Of a stretch of 64,000 nt of DNA, positions 45,160-55,064 are shown in pieces. The position numbers and the translations under genes were made by a program. Source of the stretch: Strigamia acuminata. Lineage: Eukaryota; Arthropoda; Chilopoda; Geophilomorpha; Linotaeniidae. The notes below the pieces were generated by a model. The model was not told the origin of the DNA. It saw only the letters and a program-made list of their open reading frames with translations, and did not search any database. How positions within the stretch are numbered: the stretch's first letter is position 1; the number at the start of each line of letters is the position of its first letter. The stretch is from the NCBI GenBank assembly GCA_949358305.1, contig OX442314.1:60893369-60957368 (forward strand), read 5' to 3'.

Positions 45160-46509
45160 TCACGCCATTTCCATTAATGTTCGACTTATCTGTTCTGCAA
45201 AGTCGTTTTTTAGTTTCTTCAAAATTGATTCGTATTCGATCTTCTCGTGCCATTCGCGAATTTCTACGTTCTTGGGTCTTGTCTTCTCTACTTCCGTACA
45301 CGCTTTCTTGTTCTCGGTTCTCGTCCTCTTGACTTTCGTACATGTTTTCTTATTCTCGGTTCTCGTCTTGTTGACTTCCGTAAATGCTTTCTTGTTCCCG
45401 GTTCTCGTCTTGTTGACTTCCGTACGCGCTTTCTTGTTGGTTTTCACGATTTCGTCTGCTACTGCGGCTCCTTCGCTCTTGTCAACGATATAATATAGTC
45501 CATTTCGTTTCTCCGCAGTGAAAACAATTTCTCCATTTGGTTTTATAACTTCTACGATCCTTTCTTTGAAGATAACTTTGTCGCCTCGGTCGGTAATCTT
45601 TTCGGCGGGCATTAAATTCGTTCGTAAGTCACGTACCAGCAACGTTTCATCCGGTTTCAAGTGTAAATTGTCGCTTTCGGGGCCGATTTCAATTTTTACA
45701 GTTCCCTTTCCGTCGATTTTCGTGCGCGCATTATTTGCCAAATTCAATTTCTGGTTCTTCAATGCTTCATTGTTTATGAATGTCGATTCGTTCGAACGCA
45801 TGTGGGAACCGGCACCGTTGCCCAAATACCATTTTTTCGATTTTGGCGCTTCACATTTCATCGCCGTTTCCACCCATTCACAATGATACGCGTCGTGTTT
45901 AAATCTTTCGGCTCTCGACGCAGTTTCCTTCTTATTCTTGCTCCAACAATCCGCGATTTTATGTCCGATTTTTCCGCAACCGTAACATTTAAATTTAAAA
46001 ATCGACTTTTCATCAGAATCCGATTCATCGTCGTTTTTCTTTGGCTGCTTACGTTTGTGGAACGATTTCTTGGCCATCATTGCATCGGACTCTTCTTCTT
46101 TGTCTTTTTCTTGAGAAGTTGCTGCGGCTATAATTTTAGCTTTTAGCGCTTCCAGCGTCGGCAATGTGTCTCGCGATTCCATCGTGATCTTGAACGTATC
46201 GAATGATTTCGGCAAACTTTGCAACAATAGCGTCCCAGTAAGTGTCGGATGGATTTCCATATCCATGTCGAGTAACTTATCGACCGCTTCAAAAAATCCC
46301 TTCAGATAGTCACGCACGTTTTCGTTTTCAGCCATTTTGTTTCCGCAAATTTGTTTCAGCAACATGCCCATATTTGCCGGTCCTTTCGCTTCGTAAATTT
46401 CGTCCAATTTTTTCCATAATTCGTTTGAGGTTTTACAGTTTTTCAACAATCGAATCTCCGACTGCTTTACGTGTAGCAAGATATCGTATCTCGTGTTTCT
46501 GTCATTCAC
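45160..46509 (-). CDS. copia gag, left rendering truncated by gap
   Basis: 449 codons identical to the C-terminal part of the gag frame at 49930-51468. The missing N-terminus is replaced by N. The first Met here (MNDRNTRYD) is internal and not a real start. Probably not a second gene. Confidence 0.7.
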   Translation of the reverse strand: MNDRNTRYDILLHVKQSEIRLLKNCKTSNELWKKLDEIYEAKGPANMGMLLKQICGNKMAENENVRDYLKGFFEAVDKLLDMDMEIHPTLTGTLLLQSLPKSFDTFKITMESRDTLPTLEALKAKIIAAATSQEKDKEEESDAMMAKKSFHKRKQPKKNDDESDSDEKSIFKFKCYGCGKIGHKIADCWSKNKKETASRAERFKHDAYHCEWVETAMKCEAPKSKKWYLGNGAGSHMRSNESTFINNEALKNQKLNLANNARTKIDGKGTVKIEIGPESDNLHLKPDETLLVRDLRTNLMPAEKITDRGDKVIFKERIVEVIKPNGEIVFTAEKRNGLYYIVDKSEGAAVADEIVKTNKKARTEVNKTRTGNKKAFTEVNKTRTENKKTCTKVKRTRTENKKACTEVEKTRPKNVEIREWHEKIEYESILKKLKNDFAEQISRTLMEMA

Positions 46510-46514
46510 GTCCC

Positions 46515-46714
46515 NNNNNNNNNNNNNNNNNNNNNNNNNNNNNNNNNNNNNNNNNNNNNNNNNNNNNNNNNNNNNNNNNNNNNNNNNNNNNNNNNNNNNN
46601 NNNNNNNNNNNNNNNNNNNNNNNNNNNNNNNNNNNNNNNNNNNNNNNNNNNNNNNNNNNNNNNNNNNNNNNNNNNNNNNNNNNNNNNNNNNNNNNNNNNN
46701 NNNNNNNNNNNNNN
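46515..46714. other. Assembly gap, 200 N
   Basis: Exactly 200 unknown bases, a placeholder length. The sequence on its right restarts at the base equivalent to 41945. Confidence 0.99.
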
Positions 46715-49112
46715 GATAACTCTTGTTAATCAATGAGTTGTCATTGAAATGGATACTAAATGCTACAATACCACATGAGGAAACATTTGATGCAAATTGC
46801 TGGAATACTTCAGCCTACAAATAATAGACAGAAATTTTCTGTGGATAAACTAAACATTAGTGCACTCGATTTTGTCAACAAGAATAGAAATGAAAGTGAA
46901 ATGTTGCCAATTTTACGACCATTTGAAATGAGACAATTTCAAGGTTATCACCATTTCAAGAGCGGCGACATTTGTTGTCAAAATGATTTTCTTTCTCATT
47001 CACTGAGAAAGAATGTACAAAGAAACCACGACCCTAAACTAGAAGAAAGAAAGAAAATGGAGTGTGAATAACCCGTGAAAGCAAACAATAATTGTCCAAA
47101 TCATCATCCCATCCTTACCTCGCGACGAGAAGAGCGTGGCAAGAATACGAACGAGACACGAGCGAACGGAGCTGAAAGCAAAAGATGGCGACGATGCCCA
47201 TAAGGATGCGCACAACAGCAACTTCATCCTGGCGTCGACATTTTAAAACGTATCAAATTGAACAAATTAACTCCAATAAATTCGAGAGTAAAAGAAATTT
47301 AAATCGGTCGATCAAAAATGAAATAAAGACAAGAAATAAAATGTAAAAAACGCATCTCATTTCCAAAATGCTGCAGTGCAGGTCCCAAAAAAAAGATGGC
47401 ATTTCCGCCTATTTCTTTAATCGTAACAGATAAACGCACAGTTATGCTTATAAGCATTCAACCGATTAACCATTTGCGACTCCATTCGTGCACTCTTCGC
47501 ATTCGGTGTATTTTTGCGCACTGCACCGATAATTTCCGTTAATACGCTGGCGCCGGAATCGAAACTGATCGCGTACAACGGACGTACGTGACACACAATG
47601 TGTACGACAACTGGTGCAATGGTGCACTTAAGTCACTGCTAGAAATATAAACGTTAGTAATTATTATTCGCACGGTGACTTTATTGCAACGTTATGTAGG
47701 TTTGCGGATGATTTTCTACGATTTATCTTTTAATGTAAAACTCAATTTTTTGTGACAAATTCAAATTTCTCTCAAATTCTCCATTGAGAAATTCAACTTT
47801 TATTTAATTTGCCATTAAAAAATCGTAAAATTTCATCCCATCCTTTTTCCCATCCCAAAGTTCATCGAAATGCTTTGTCATTCGTGCACGCTCTCTATTT
47901 AAGTGGCTTCGAGCTTCACTGCAACGCATTGTGCACTGAAAACATGGACGATGAAAAAATGTGCCAAATACAGAAAATCCAAGCTGTGGCTCGGCTAAAA
48001 GACCCATCAACCCAACTTGCATAGAAGATTGTCCATATAACCAGATACTAAATTTATAAGTTCCCTTTGTGTTATTCTCACTAAAACTCTCATGTATCTT
48101 TATACGGTAGCCTATAGTGGCAACTTATTTGGCTATAAATTAAGATGTACAGAAGCTCTGAAAGGCTTTTCTTCTGCTTGTTTGATTATTCAAACGCACT
48201 CCTAATTATTGCAAGAGTGCTGCTGGTATGTTAGAAGTTGTTAGAGCAGAAATAAAACGTCTGTCTGATTTATTTCCGATGTTCAGTGAGTAAAGTTCTT
48301 GTCTCCCCTCTCCAGTGGCGGTCATTCTCCTAGGCCATCCTGCCTGATGCAAAAAGGGTTTATTTCCTAACATTTCTTCTAACCGGTGACACCTCTTCAA
48401 ACCGCTTTCAATGGTCAGTCAGGACATTTTCAATGGACATTATCCAGTCCTAAATGCACTGTTTGGGTGCAAAAAAAAAATGCTTTTTGTGTGTAAAAAT
48501 TGACCTTTGAGGTTGAAAATCTATTTTACTTATGCCTACACGTAGTTCAATAAGCATTTTAATTTTAAAAAATTATTTTGTCTGCATTTTATCAGAATCA
48601 AGGAAAACATGGACATTTGCCACACGTTCGGTGCGTTTTGCCACGGTATCACATAGCCGCACTGTATTCTGGGATGACAACAGGTAACAATTAACAAACA
48701 TATTTAGTTGGTAAACATTGTTGTCATCCAATCAGCGCACAGAACAACGAATCAATAGGAAACATCAAACGGATACATGTCAGTGTTATCCATGGTTCCC
48801 AATTTCATGTTCCTATAAACCTTTTTTGTGTACAGTACGTACGACCTAATACATTTCATACACAGCGAGCAATCAACAGAATTCATGGAGTGATCATTAG
48901 CAGTTAACAAATACTTTTGTTAAATAAATGTAATTTTATTAGCACATATTGTGGCAACTAAACACACCAAACATACTTGAACTCCATTGGAGGTTATACA
49001 GTACCTGCAAAGTTCCTCACTTAAGTAGTGATGTTCAACCTTGAACAGGTGTTTGCTTGCTTACCTGAGTATTCTAGACTCTTGCTTCCTATTGGATGCT
49101 CCTAATCCATTT

Positions 49113-49327
49113 TGTAGTTTTTATGTTCCAATGTGTTTGGAGACACAAAGTAAAGACGCGTGGTTGTTGGGTGAATATTTTACAGTGAGGTATTTAATAC
49201 AAAACAGATGTGGGAAAAAGTGCGTAGAGCACAAAATACATTTCGGGGCACTGATTGGTCAGTGCCAAATACAGATACACAGGTGTGAAGCACCTGGTGG
49301 CGAGGAATATAACATTCAAAAACAACA
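49113..49327 (-). repeat. Copia 3-prime LTR, right rendering
   Basis: Same 215-bp LTR as 44343-44557, shifted by 4770. Confidence 0.9.
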
Positions 49328-49482
49328 CTTTCCCTGAATGGCAATATTCCTACATTTCAAACATTAAATTATTTTTCTAAAATAATTTCTTTCAATTAAA
49401 ACATTTTTCTTAAACAATTCAAACATCAAAAATATTTTTTCTTAAACAATTTCTTTCAACCCAAAACAATACATTTTACAAA

Positions 49483-49926
49483 TTAATATTCCTCATATCG
49501 AATTCTTCCTGGTGGTTTTCCATTTCGATTTGAATACAGTTTCCGAGCTTTCGAAGATTGTCGCGGAGGTGGCCGTACGTTTTTGATCTGGAGAGTCTTA
49601 ACTTCCCTTTGTTCCGTCTCGTTCTCGACTTCCCCTTGTTCCGTCTCGTTCTCGACTTCGTCATTGATCTCGATTTCGACTTCGTTCTCCTTTTCGGAAA
49701 TTTCAACCTCGTTCTCCTTTTCGGAAATTTCAACCTCGTTCTCGTTGTCGGAAATCTCAACTTCATTCTCGTTCTCGGAAATTTCAATTTCGTCCTCGTT
49801 CTCGGAAATTTCAACCTCGTTCTCGTTGTTGGAAATTTCAACTTCGTTCTCGTTCTCGGAAATCTCGACTTTGTTCTCGTTTTCGTCTAGTTCCACACTC
49901 GATTCCTCGCTTGACTGCAAAGACAT
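49483..49926 (-). CDS. Acidic ENENEVEIS-repeat domain downstream of gag
   Basis: 147 codons in the same frame as gag, separated from it by TGA and one Cys codon. Residues of about 12-85 are eight or so copies of a 9-aa unit (ENENEVEIS with EK, DN and NN variants), strongly acidic and probably helical or extended. The C-terminal RPPPRQSSKARKLYSNRNGK resembles the basic RRSxRxRkPp.Y stretch that lies between integrase and RT in copia polyproteins. So the unit probably formed by deletion of the integrase core and of RT. It would be made only by stop readthrough or by re-initiation at ATG 49926. The antisense open frames over the repeat are shadows. Confidence 0.5.
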   Translation of the reverse strand: MSLQSSEESSVELDENENKVEISENENEVEISNNENEVEISENEDEIEISENENEVEISDNENEVEISEKENEVEISEKENEVEIEINDEVENETEQGEVENETEQREVKTLQIKNVRPPPRQSSKARKLYSNRNGKPPGRIRYEEY

Positions 49927-49929
49927 ACA

Positions 49930-51468
49930 TCACGCCATTTCCATTAATGTTCGACTTATCTGTTCTGCAAAGTCGTTTTTTAGTTTCTTCAAAATTGATT
50001 CGTATTCGATCTTCTCGTGCCATTCGCGAATTTCTACGTTCTTGGGTCTTGTCTTCTCTACTTCCGTACACGCTTTCTTGTTCTCGGTTCTCGTCCTCTT
50101 GACTTTCGTACATGTTTTCTTATTCTCGGTTCTCGTCTTGTTGACTTCCGTAAATGCTTTCTTGTTCCCGGTTCTCGTCTTGTTGACTTCCGTACGCGCT
50201 TTCTTGTTGGTTTTCACGATTTCGTCTGCTACTGCGGCTCCTTCGCTCTTGTCAACGATATAATATAGTCCATTTCGTTTCTCCGCAGTGAAAACAATTT
50301 CTCCATTTGGTTTTATAACTTCTACGATCCTTTCTTTGAAGATAACTTTGTCGCCTCGGTCGGTAATCTTTTCGGCGGGCATTAAATTCGTTCGTAAGTC
50401 ACGTACCAGCAACGTTTCATCCGGTTTCAAGTGTAAATTGTCGCTTTCGGGGCCGATTTCAATTTTTACAGTTCCCTTTCCGTCGATTTTCGTGCGCGCA
50501 TTATTTGCCAAATTCAATTTCTGGTTCTTCAATGCTTCATTGTTTATGAATGTCGATTCGTTCGAACGCATGTGGGAACCGGCACCGTTGCCCAAATACC
50601 ATTTTTTCGATTTTGGCGCTTCACATTTCATCGCCGTTTCCACCCATTCACAATGATACGCGTCGTGTTTAAATCTTTCGGCTCTCGACGCAGTTTCCTT
50701 CTTATTCTTGCTCCAACAATCCGCGATTTTATGTCCGATTTTTCCGCAACCGTAACATTTAAATTTAAAAATCGACTTTTCATCAGAATCCGATTCATCG
50801 TCGTTTTTCTTTGGCTGCTTACGTTTGTGGAACGATTTCTTGGCCATCATTGCATCGGACTCTTCTTCTTTGTCTTTTTCTTGAGAAGTTGCTGCGGCTA
50901 TAATTTTAGCTTTTAGCGCTTCCAGCGTCGGCAATGTGTCTCGCGATTCCATCGTGATCTTGAACGTATCGAATGATTTCGGCAAACTTTGCAACAATAG
51001 CGTCCCAGTAAGTGTCGGATGGATTTCCATATCCATGTCGAGTAACTTATCGACCGCTTCAAAAAATCCCTTCAGATAGTCACGCACGTTTTCGTTTTCA
51101 GCCATTTTGTTTCCGCAAATTTGTTTCAGCAACATGCCCATATTTGCCGGTCCTTTCGCTTCGTAAATTTCGTCCAATTTTTTCCATAATTCGTTTGAGG
51201 TTTTACAGTTTTTCAACAATCGAATCTCCGACTGCTTTACGTGTAGCAAGATATCGTATCTCGTGTTTCTGTCATTCACGTCCCAATTTTCGGCGGCTTT
51301 CTTGGTGTTATTGTTGTTTGGCACAACTTCTGGTCGCTTCAATGTTCCGTCCGCGTACTTCAAGAGATCGTTCTTCCCCAAAATTGCTTCCATTTGGACT
51401 TTCCACGCATCGTAGTTTTCTTTCCCCAGCGCTTCGATTCTAGCCGAAATTCCGCCTGTATTCGCCAT
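49930..51468 (-). CDS. copia gag with degenerate protease
   Basis: 512 codons. The N-terminus has the copia gag signature (MANTGGISARIEALGKENYD, then AWKVQMEAIL) and a UBN2-like helical body (SNELWKKLDEIYEAKG, DYLKGFFEAVDKLL). A CCHC zinc knuckle CYGCGKIGHKIADC follows near residue 237. At the protease position the sequence is WYLGNGAGSHM, lacking the catalytic Asp of the usual LDSGAS. The pre-integrase tail EIVFTAEKRNGLYYI is next. Then come four copies of a 14-aa basic repeat (TEVNKTRTGNKKA type) and a damaged IREWHEKIEYESILKKL, standing for the WHxRlGH region. The frame ends in TGA at 49932-49930. The start ATG 51468 lies 114 nt from the LTR. An intact knuckle and long open frame suggest Gag can still be made. 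Confidence 0.8.
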   Translation of the reverse strand: MANTGGISARIEALGKENYDAWKVQMEAILGKNDLLKYADGTLKRPEVVPNNNNTKKAAENWDVNDRNTRYDILLHVKQSEIRLLKNCKTSNELWKKLDEIYEAKGPANMGMLLKQICGNKMAENENVRDYLKGFFEAVDKLLDMDMEIHPTLTGTLLLQSLPKSFDTFKITMESRDTLPTLEALKAKIIAAATSQEKDKEEESDAMMAKKSFHKRKQPKKNDDESDSDEKSIFKFKCYGCGKIGHKIADCWSKNKKETASRAERFKHDAYHCEWVETAMKCEAPKSKKWYLGNGAGSHMRSNESTFINNEALKNQKLNLANNARTKIDGKGTVKIEIGPESDNLHLKPDETLLVRDLRTNLMPAEKITDRGDKVIFKERIVEVIKPNGEIVFTAEKRNGLYYIVDKSEGAAVADEIVKTNKKARTEVNKTRTGNKKAFTEVNKTRTENKKTCTKVKRTRTENKKACTEVEKTRPKNVEIREWHEKIEYESILKKLKNDFAEQISRTLMEMA

Positions 51469-51553
51469 TGCTTCTGATTTTGTTTCTCGAAACGGTTCGT
51501 ATCAAAAACGTTTTGACTTCTTCGGTCGTTTCGTTCCAAATCTCAATATTATT

Positions 51554-51582
51554 CGCAGTGGAAGCGTGCTGGGCCCATAACC
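51554..51582 (-). other. Extended primer-binding site (29 nt, initiator tRNA-Met)
   Basis: The plus strand here equals, base for base over 29 nt, the D-arm to anticodon-loop segment of arthropod initiator tRNA-Met as I know it, with core ctgggcccataacc abutting the LTR. The element RNA is therefore complementary to the tRNA 5-prime half, as in copia, but over a longer stretch than the usual 14-15 nt. Confidence 0.8.
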
Positions 51583-51797
51583 TGTAGTTTTTATGTTCCA
51601 ATGTGTTTGGAGACACAAAGTAAAGACGCGTGGTTGTTGGGTGAATATTTTACAGTGAGGTATTTAATACAAAACAGATGTGGGAAAAAGTGCGTAGAGC
51701 ACAAAATACATTTCGGGGCACTGATTGGTCGGTGCCAAATACAGATACACAGGTGTGAAGCACCTGGTGGCGAGGAATATAACATTCAAAAACAACA
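51583..51797 (-). repeat. Copia 5-prime LTR (215 bp)
   Basis: TG..CA bounded, one substitution from the 3-prime LTR. On the minus strand it contains TATTAAATAC as a candidate TATA element. Followed directly by the CATTT target duplication. Confidence 0.9.
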
Positions 51798-51802
51798 CAT
51801 TT

Positions 51803-53180
51803 GTATATTGAAAAAAATATTAAATTAACTAACTCATTCCTTAGCGTGCAAAATCTTTATAAAATTTCAGAAGAAATTGAATTAATAAATAAATAAAATG
51901 TCAATATAGTCTTTGAGTCAAAAAGGCATTTATTATTACAAATCTGAATTGTTCTTTTTCCAATTTTAATTTTTTTGTAAATCATCAATGGACGACCACA
52001 TTTAAAATGACCACTTTTTTTCTGACACTGTGAAAAGTCGCCGTAGACAGCTGTCACTACACTCATGCCGTGGACACACGCTAATTATTATTTTGACTAG
52101 AGAATTATTATAATTATTCTTCTGCCTGGACCGTTATTATATTGTTGTTTTATGAAGAGAGAAAACATGAACCAGTGACAGAAAAACTGCATGTCTTTGC
52201 ATTTAATTATACACATGGTGTTGCTTGTACAAAAGCAAATTACTGGTTTGTGGTGTTGAGTTTATCAAAACATCTGAGAATCGATCTATTTGACTATTTA
52301 GAAGAAATTCAATCTAAGAGTTCATGTTATTTTTCAAATAATTTAATAATAAAATTCAAGTTTATGTTTAACTTCTTTACAAATCTCAATGCAGTAGACC
52401 TTAACCGTTTCCCTTGTTGGGAAATTCGGGTGACAATGTGTAAAATAGAAAAAAGATTTGTCAACCAGAATACTAAATCAATGAGAAATATTTATTCAAA
52501 ATTCAAAATTTAAATTAAATGTTACTTGAAACGTATTTAAGATATCCAGAGTACATACCATATCTTCCAGTGAAAATGAATGTCGATGATAGTGTCGAGC
52601 CTCGTTTTAGTAGTCTGAGGGAGGCCTCAGCCAATGATAAATTTACACATTTAATCAAGTATTTCAAAACTATAAACTGTAAGTAAAAGGAATTCTTTAA
52701 ATGTTAACAAAGAAATTGTAATTTTTTAGAAAAATTTCAGTTCAATGTATTTTTAAGTAACTTTAGTTCGAGACGAAAAGTGTTGACATCAAAAAAGTCA
52801 ATAAAAATATTAATCACATGTTTGTAGAAAAACAAGAAATATTGCTTCTGGAAAAACATTTTAATAGTTGGTGTTTAGACATTGAAATTGTAATTATGAT
52901 AATCAAGTTTTCCATACTGTCTGTCCTGTGTCTTTTTGTGATGATTTATTCAAACTTGTAGTAAACCCAAAATAGTAACAAACCCCAAGTGTAACAATCT
53001 CGAGTTCACTGATGCTTCTACGAAGACTTACACATAATATATAATAATTACTAAGTTTATAATTTAACTCTCTGACTTTTAATAAAATACTTTGCTCTGA
53101 AAGGGGATAATTCCGACCCGGAATTATCTTACAATAACAAATCTTATAAATAATACAATGCCAATCTCGTTGGACTTTAA
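51803..53180. other. Stretch with unassigned plus-strand ORFs
   Basis: 52142-52513 (123 codons, MLFYEERKHEPVTEKLHVFA) and the short frame 52519-52686 (MLLETYLRYPEYIPYLPVKM) lie close together and may be pieces of one decayed protein. The second reads on to a tgt|aagtaaa border. I recognise neither. The rest is AT-rich and empty. Confidence 0.35.
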
Positions 53181-53192
53181 TAACAGTTCGGG

Positions 53193-53510
53193 TTAGTGAT
53201 TTAAATATGATTGAAATACGAAATAAACTATACTTAAAAATAGTGTTATTAGAATGAAAACGGAGGCAATGAAAAGGATTGATTCCGACCGGAATCGGCG
53301 GATCGCGTCCAATCGTTCGGCTTGAAGAATGGAGTTCGCTCGGACGTCAAATTGGAAGTTGACGTTGGCCTCGGTCCTCGTCTGCGTCCTGGCGGGCTGC
53401 GGCTCGTCCTGGACTGCTATTATCTCGAGATACGCGGTTTGTGGTTGCGTCTCGTCCGTGGCATCTTCGTACGTCTCGAGAATTGGTTCCAACGGAATAT
53501 TTCCACTCAT
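53193..53510 (-). CDS. Small putative tail-anchored membrane protein
   Basis: I place the start at ATG 53510 (MSGNIPLEPILETYEDATDE), giving 105 aa. The longer frame (to 53756) adds an Arg/Ser-rich leader that looks non-coding. The body is acidic and polar with TYEDATDETQPQ, followed by an Arg-rich RLDAIRRFRSES. One hydrophobic segment (ILFIASVFILITLFLSIVYF) ends six residues from the stop, a tail-anchor layout with the N-terminus in the cytosol. A tattaaag word about 60 nt downstream could serve polyadenylation. No family recognised. It could be host or the remnant of a mobile or viral envelope-type gene. Confidence 0.35.
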   Translation of the reverse strand: MSGNIPLEPILETYEDATDETQPQTAYLEIIAVQDEPQPARTQTRTEANVNFQFDVRANSILQAERLDAIRRFRSESILFIASVFILITLFLSIVYFVFQSYLNH

Positions 53511-53759
53511 ACGAGCGGAATACAAACGCAAGCGGAATTCCGCTGTCTTAGTCGGGAAATCCCGTAAACTAGATCTGCTTACGTTCGGCAACTTGGTGAT
53601 TCTCCCTCCTTCAACCCAACGCTTGTTGCGACGATGGGCGAGCGTCCTAGCCGTGGCGACTGGAGAATCTTGACTCTTTTCAGCAAAGAGTGTGAGCTGA
53701 CTCTTACTTGGAGAAGAGTGTAATCCCTCTCTTCTTGTTGGGAAGAGAATTACCAATTC

Positions 53760-55030
53760 TGTATCTCGAAATAACCTTGTGTTATTTCAAGAAGTGAGCC
53801 TAAATCTGAAGTGAAGTTTTCTCCCATAACAAACAATGATTTTCAGTGGTTTTCAGTTGTGTGTTTTTCAGGAGGTGTTTTCAGGTTCAGGTTTGGTTTC
53901 AGACTGAGTTCTTAGCAGCTGCTCTCACTGCTAACAGGATGTAGCACATCCTGTAGTCCCTAGATCTTATCTTGTTTCCCACACAAGATAGGGACTACAT
54001 CCTGTAGTGCCTGGATGATTCTTGCAATCCTTTTGGTACTCAAATTAGACTCACATAAAATTATCAGATTTAAGGAATTTCCTTTATGTAGTAATTTGGG
54101 ATTACCACAAACTGTCATTGATTTTCTCAAACTCTTCTATCAAAGACAACATCAACACACCTGTTTCACATTGCAGTGTGAATACAAACAACACCAGTGC
54201 GACTCGTTCCACGAAACACACCTTTGAAACTGTAAGCAAGGTAAGCCAACCAAAAAACTTCACTTTTTAAAAATGATATCACATTAACCCTCCGAGCCCT
54301 AAAAGTTGTCTGCGTCTTCTGCCTTTATTAGAACACAGGATGGATATACAATTTAAGACTTACGTGTATTGGCAGAACACTCATTCTTTTGGTTTCTACA
54401 AGTGCTAAGCTTAGATGCTAAGTGTTAAATAAAGTACCAATAGATGGACTTGTAGAAAAATTCACTTCACCTTCAGCCTCCAGACTGAGAGCATTGATTT
54501 GGCAATACTAACCAATTGGTTACCTGCAAATTAGATATTTGCAATATTGATAAGCTTTCTTCAAAGCAAGAATTTGATAACTACCACAATTCTATTGGCT
54601 AGACATTGGCCTCGTTTTGGCAGTTTTGGGTCTGTTGGATTAATATTCTCGAATTTTTCATTCGTTTCTTGATTCTGTGCATTGCACGGAATAGGTCCAA
54701 ACATCTGGCTCCTCCTTCCTCGTCCTTTTATCTGTTATTGTGTCTGAGTAAATTTCCTGAGCAGTTTTCTACTAAACAAAAGGTGCTCTTTCTTTTTTCA
54801 ATTGAGAATTTTGCTCTACCAGTTTTAGTTTATAAGTTAGAGTTGGAATGACCTTGAAGAAAAGGTCAGAGGTCAAATTTTTTCACATTTTTGAAATGCC
54901 CTCACTTAGTTTACTAGTACTACAATTGTTTCATTCATTTCACTCAAATGGTCTTTTCGTTATTTGACTGGCTTCGTTCATTTGGGACACCCTGTATACT
55001 AGTATATTCGCAAAGCAGAAAAATATCTTT
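53760..55030. other. No supported gene; small stem-loop
   Basis: A stem-loop at about 53967-54000 (gtccct..tatcttgt with acaagatagggac) lies between repeats of acatcctgtag. At 54760-54990 there are MITE-like words (gaccttgaagaaaaggtcagagg and acaccctgtata) resembling the ends of the fold-back family at 28030. Otherwise nothing. Confidence 0.4.
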
Positions 55031-55064
55031 AATATCTTAATGGAATAATTTTGGACTTCATCAA

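Larger units (their letters stand above)
41945..46514. repeat. 4570-bp exact duplicate, left copy (ends at gap)
   Basis: Every position I compared is identical to the sequence 4770 bp downstream (46715-51284). The block ends exactly at the first N. This fits one contig's tail equalling the next contig's head rather than a biological duplication. Confidence 0.9.
44343..46514 (-). mobile_element. gag-only copia element, left (cut-off) rendering
   Basis: Same element as 49113-51797, seen through the duplicated contig end: 3-prime LTR at 44343-44557, repeat ORF at 44713-45156, and gag from 45160 up to the gap. The left flank cattt (44338-44342) is the target duplication that pairs with 51798-51802. 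Confidence 0.8.
46715..51284. repeat. 4570-bp exact duplicate, right copy (starts at gap)
   Basis: Identical to 41945-46514 as far as I can read. Unique sequence resumes at 51285, inside the copia gag gene, completing the element that the left copy leaves unfinished. Confidence 0.9.
49113..51797 (-). mobile_element. Young gag-only copia-type LTR element (2685 bp)
   Basis: Minus-strand element, 5-prime to 3-prime: LTR 51583-51797, primer site 51554-51582, gag frame 51468-49930, in-frame TGA, acidic repeat frame 49926-49483, polypurine tract, LTR 49113-49327. The target duplication is CATTT at 51798-51802, pairing with 44338-44342 once the assembly overlap is collapsed. LTRs differ at one base. 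Integrase, RT and RNase H are missing and the protease active site is altered (LGNGAG for LDSGAS), so movement must depend on a helper copia. Confidence 0.85.

Noticed and set aside
44788-45498. Plus-strand ORFs (SFSEISTS and FVLVLGNFN repeats)
   Set aside because: Antisense of the copia acidic repeat and gag repeat; open only because of the 27-bp and 42-bp periodicity.
41945-51284. True tandem duplication with two gag genes
   Set aside because: The repeat boundaries coincide with both sides of the N gap and identity appears total; collapsing it yields one element with a perfect CATTT duplication.
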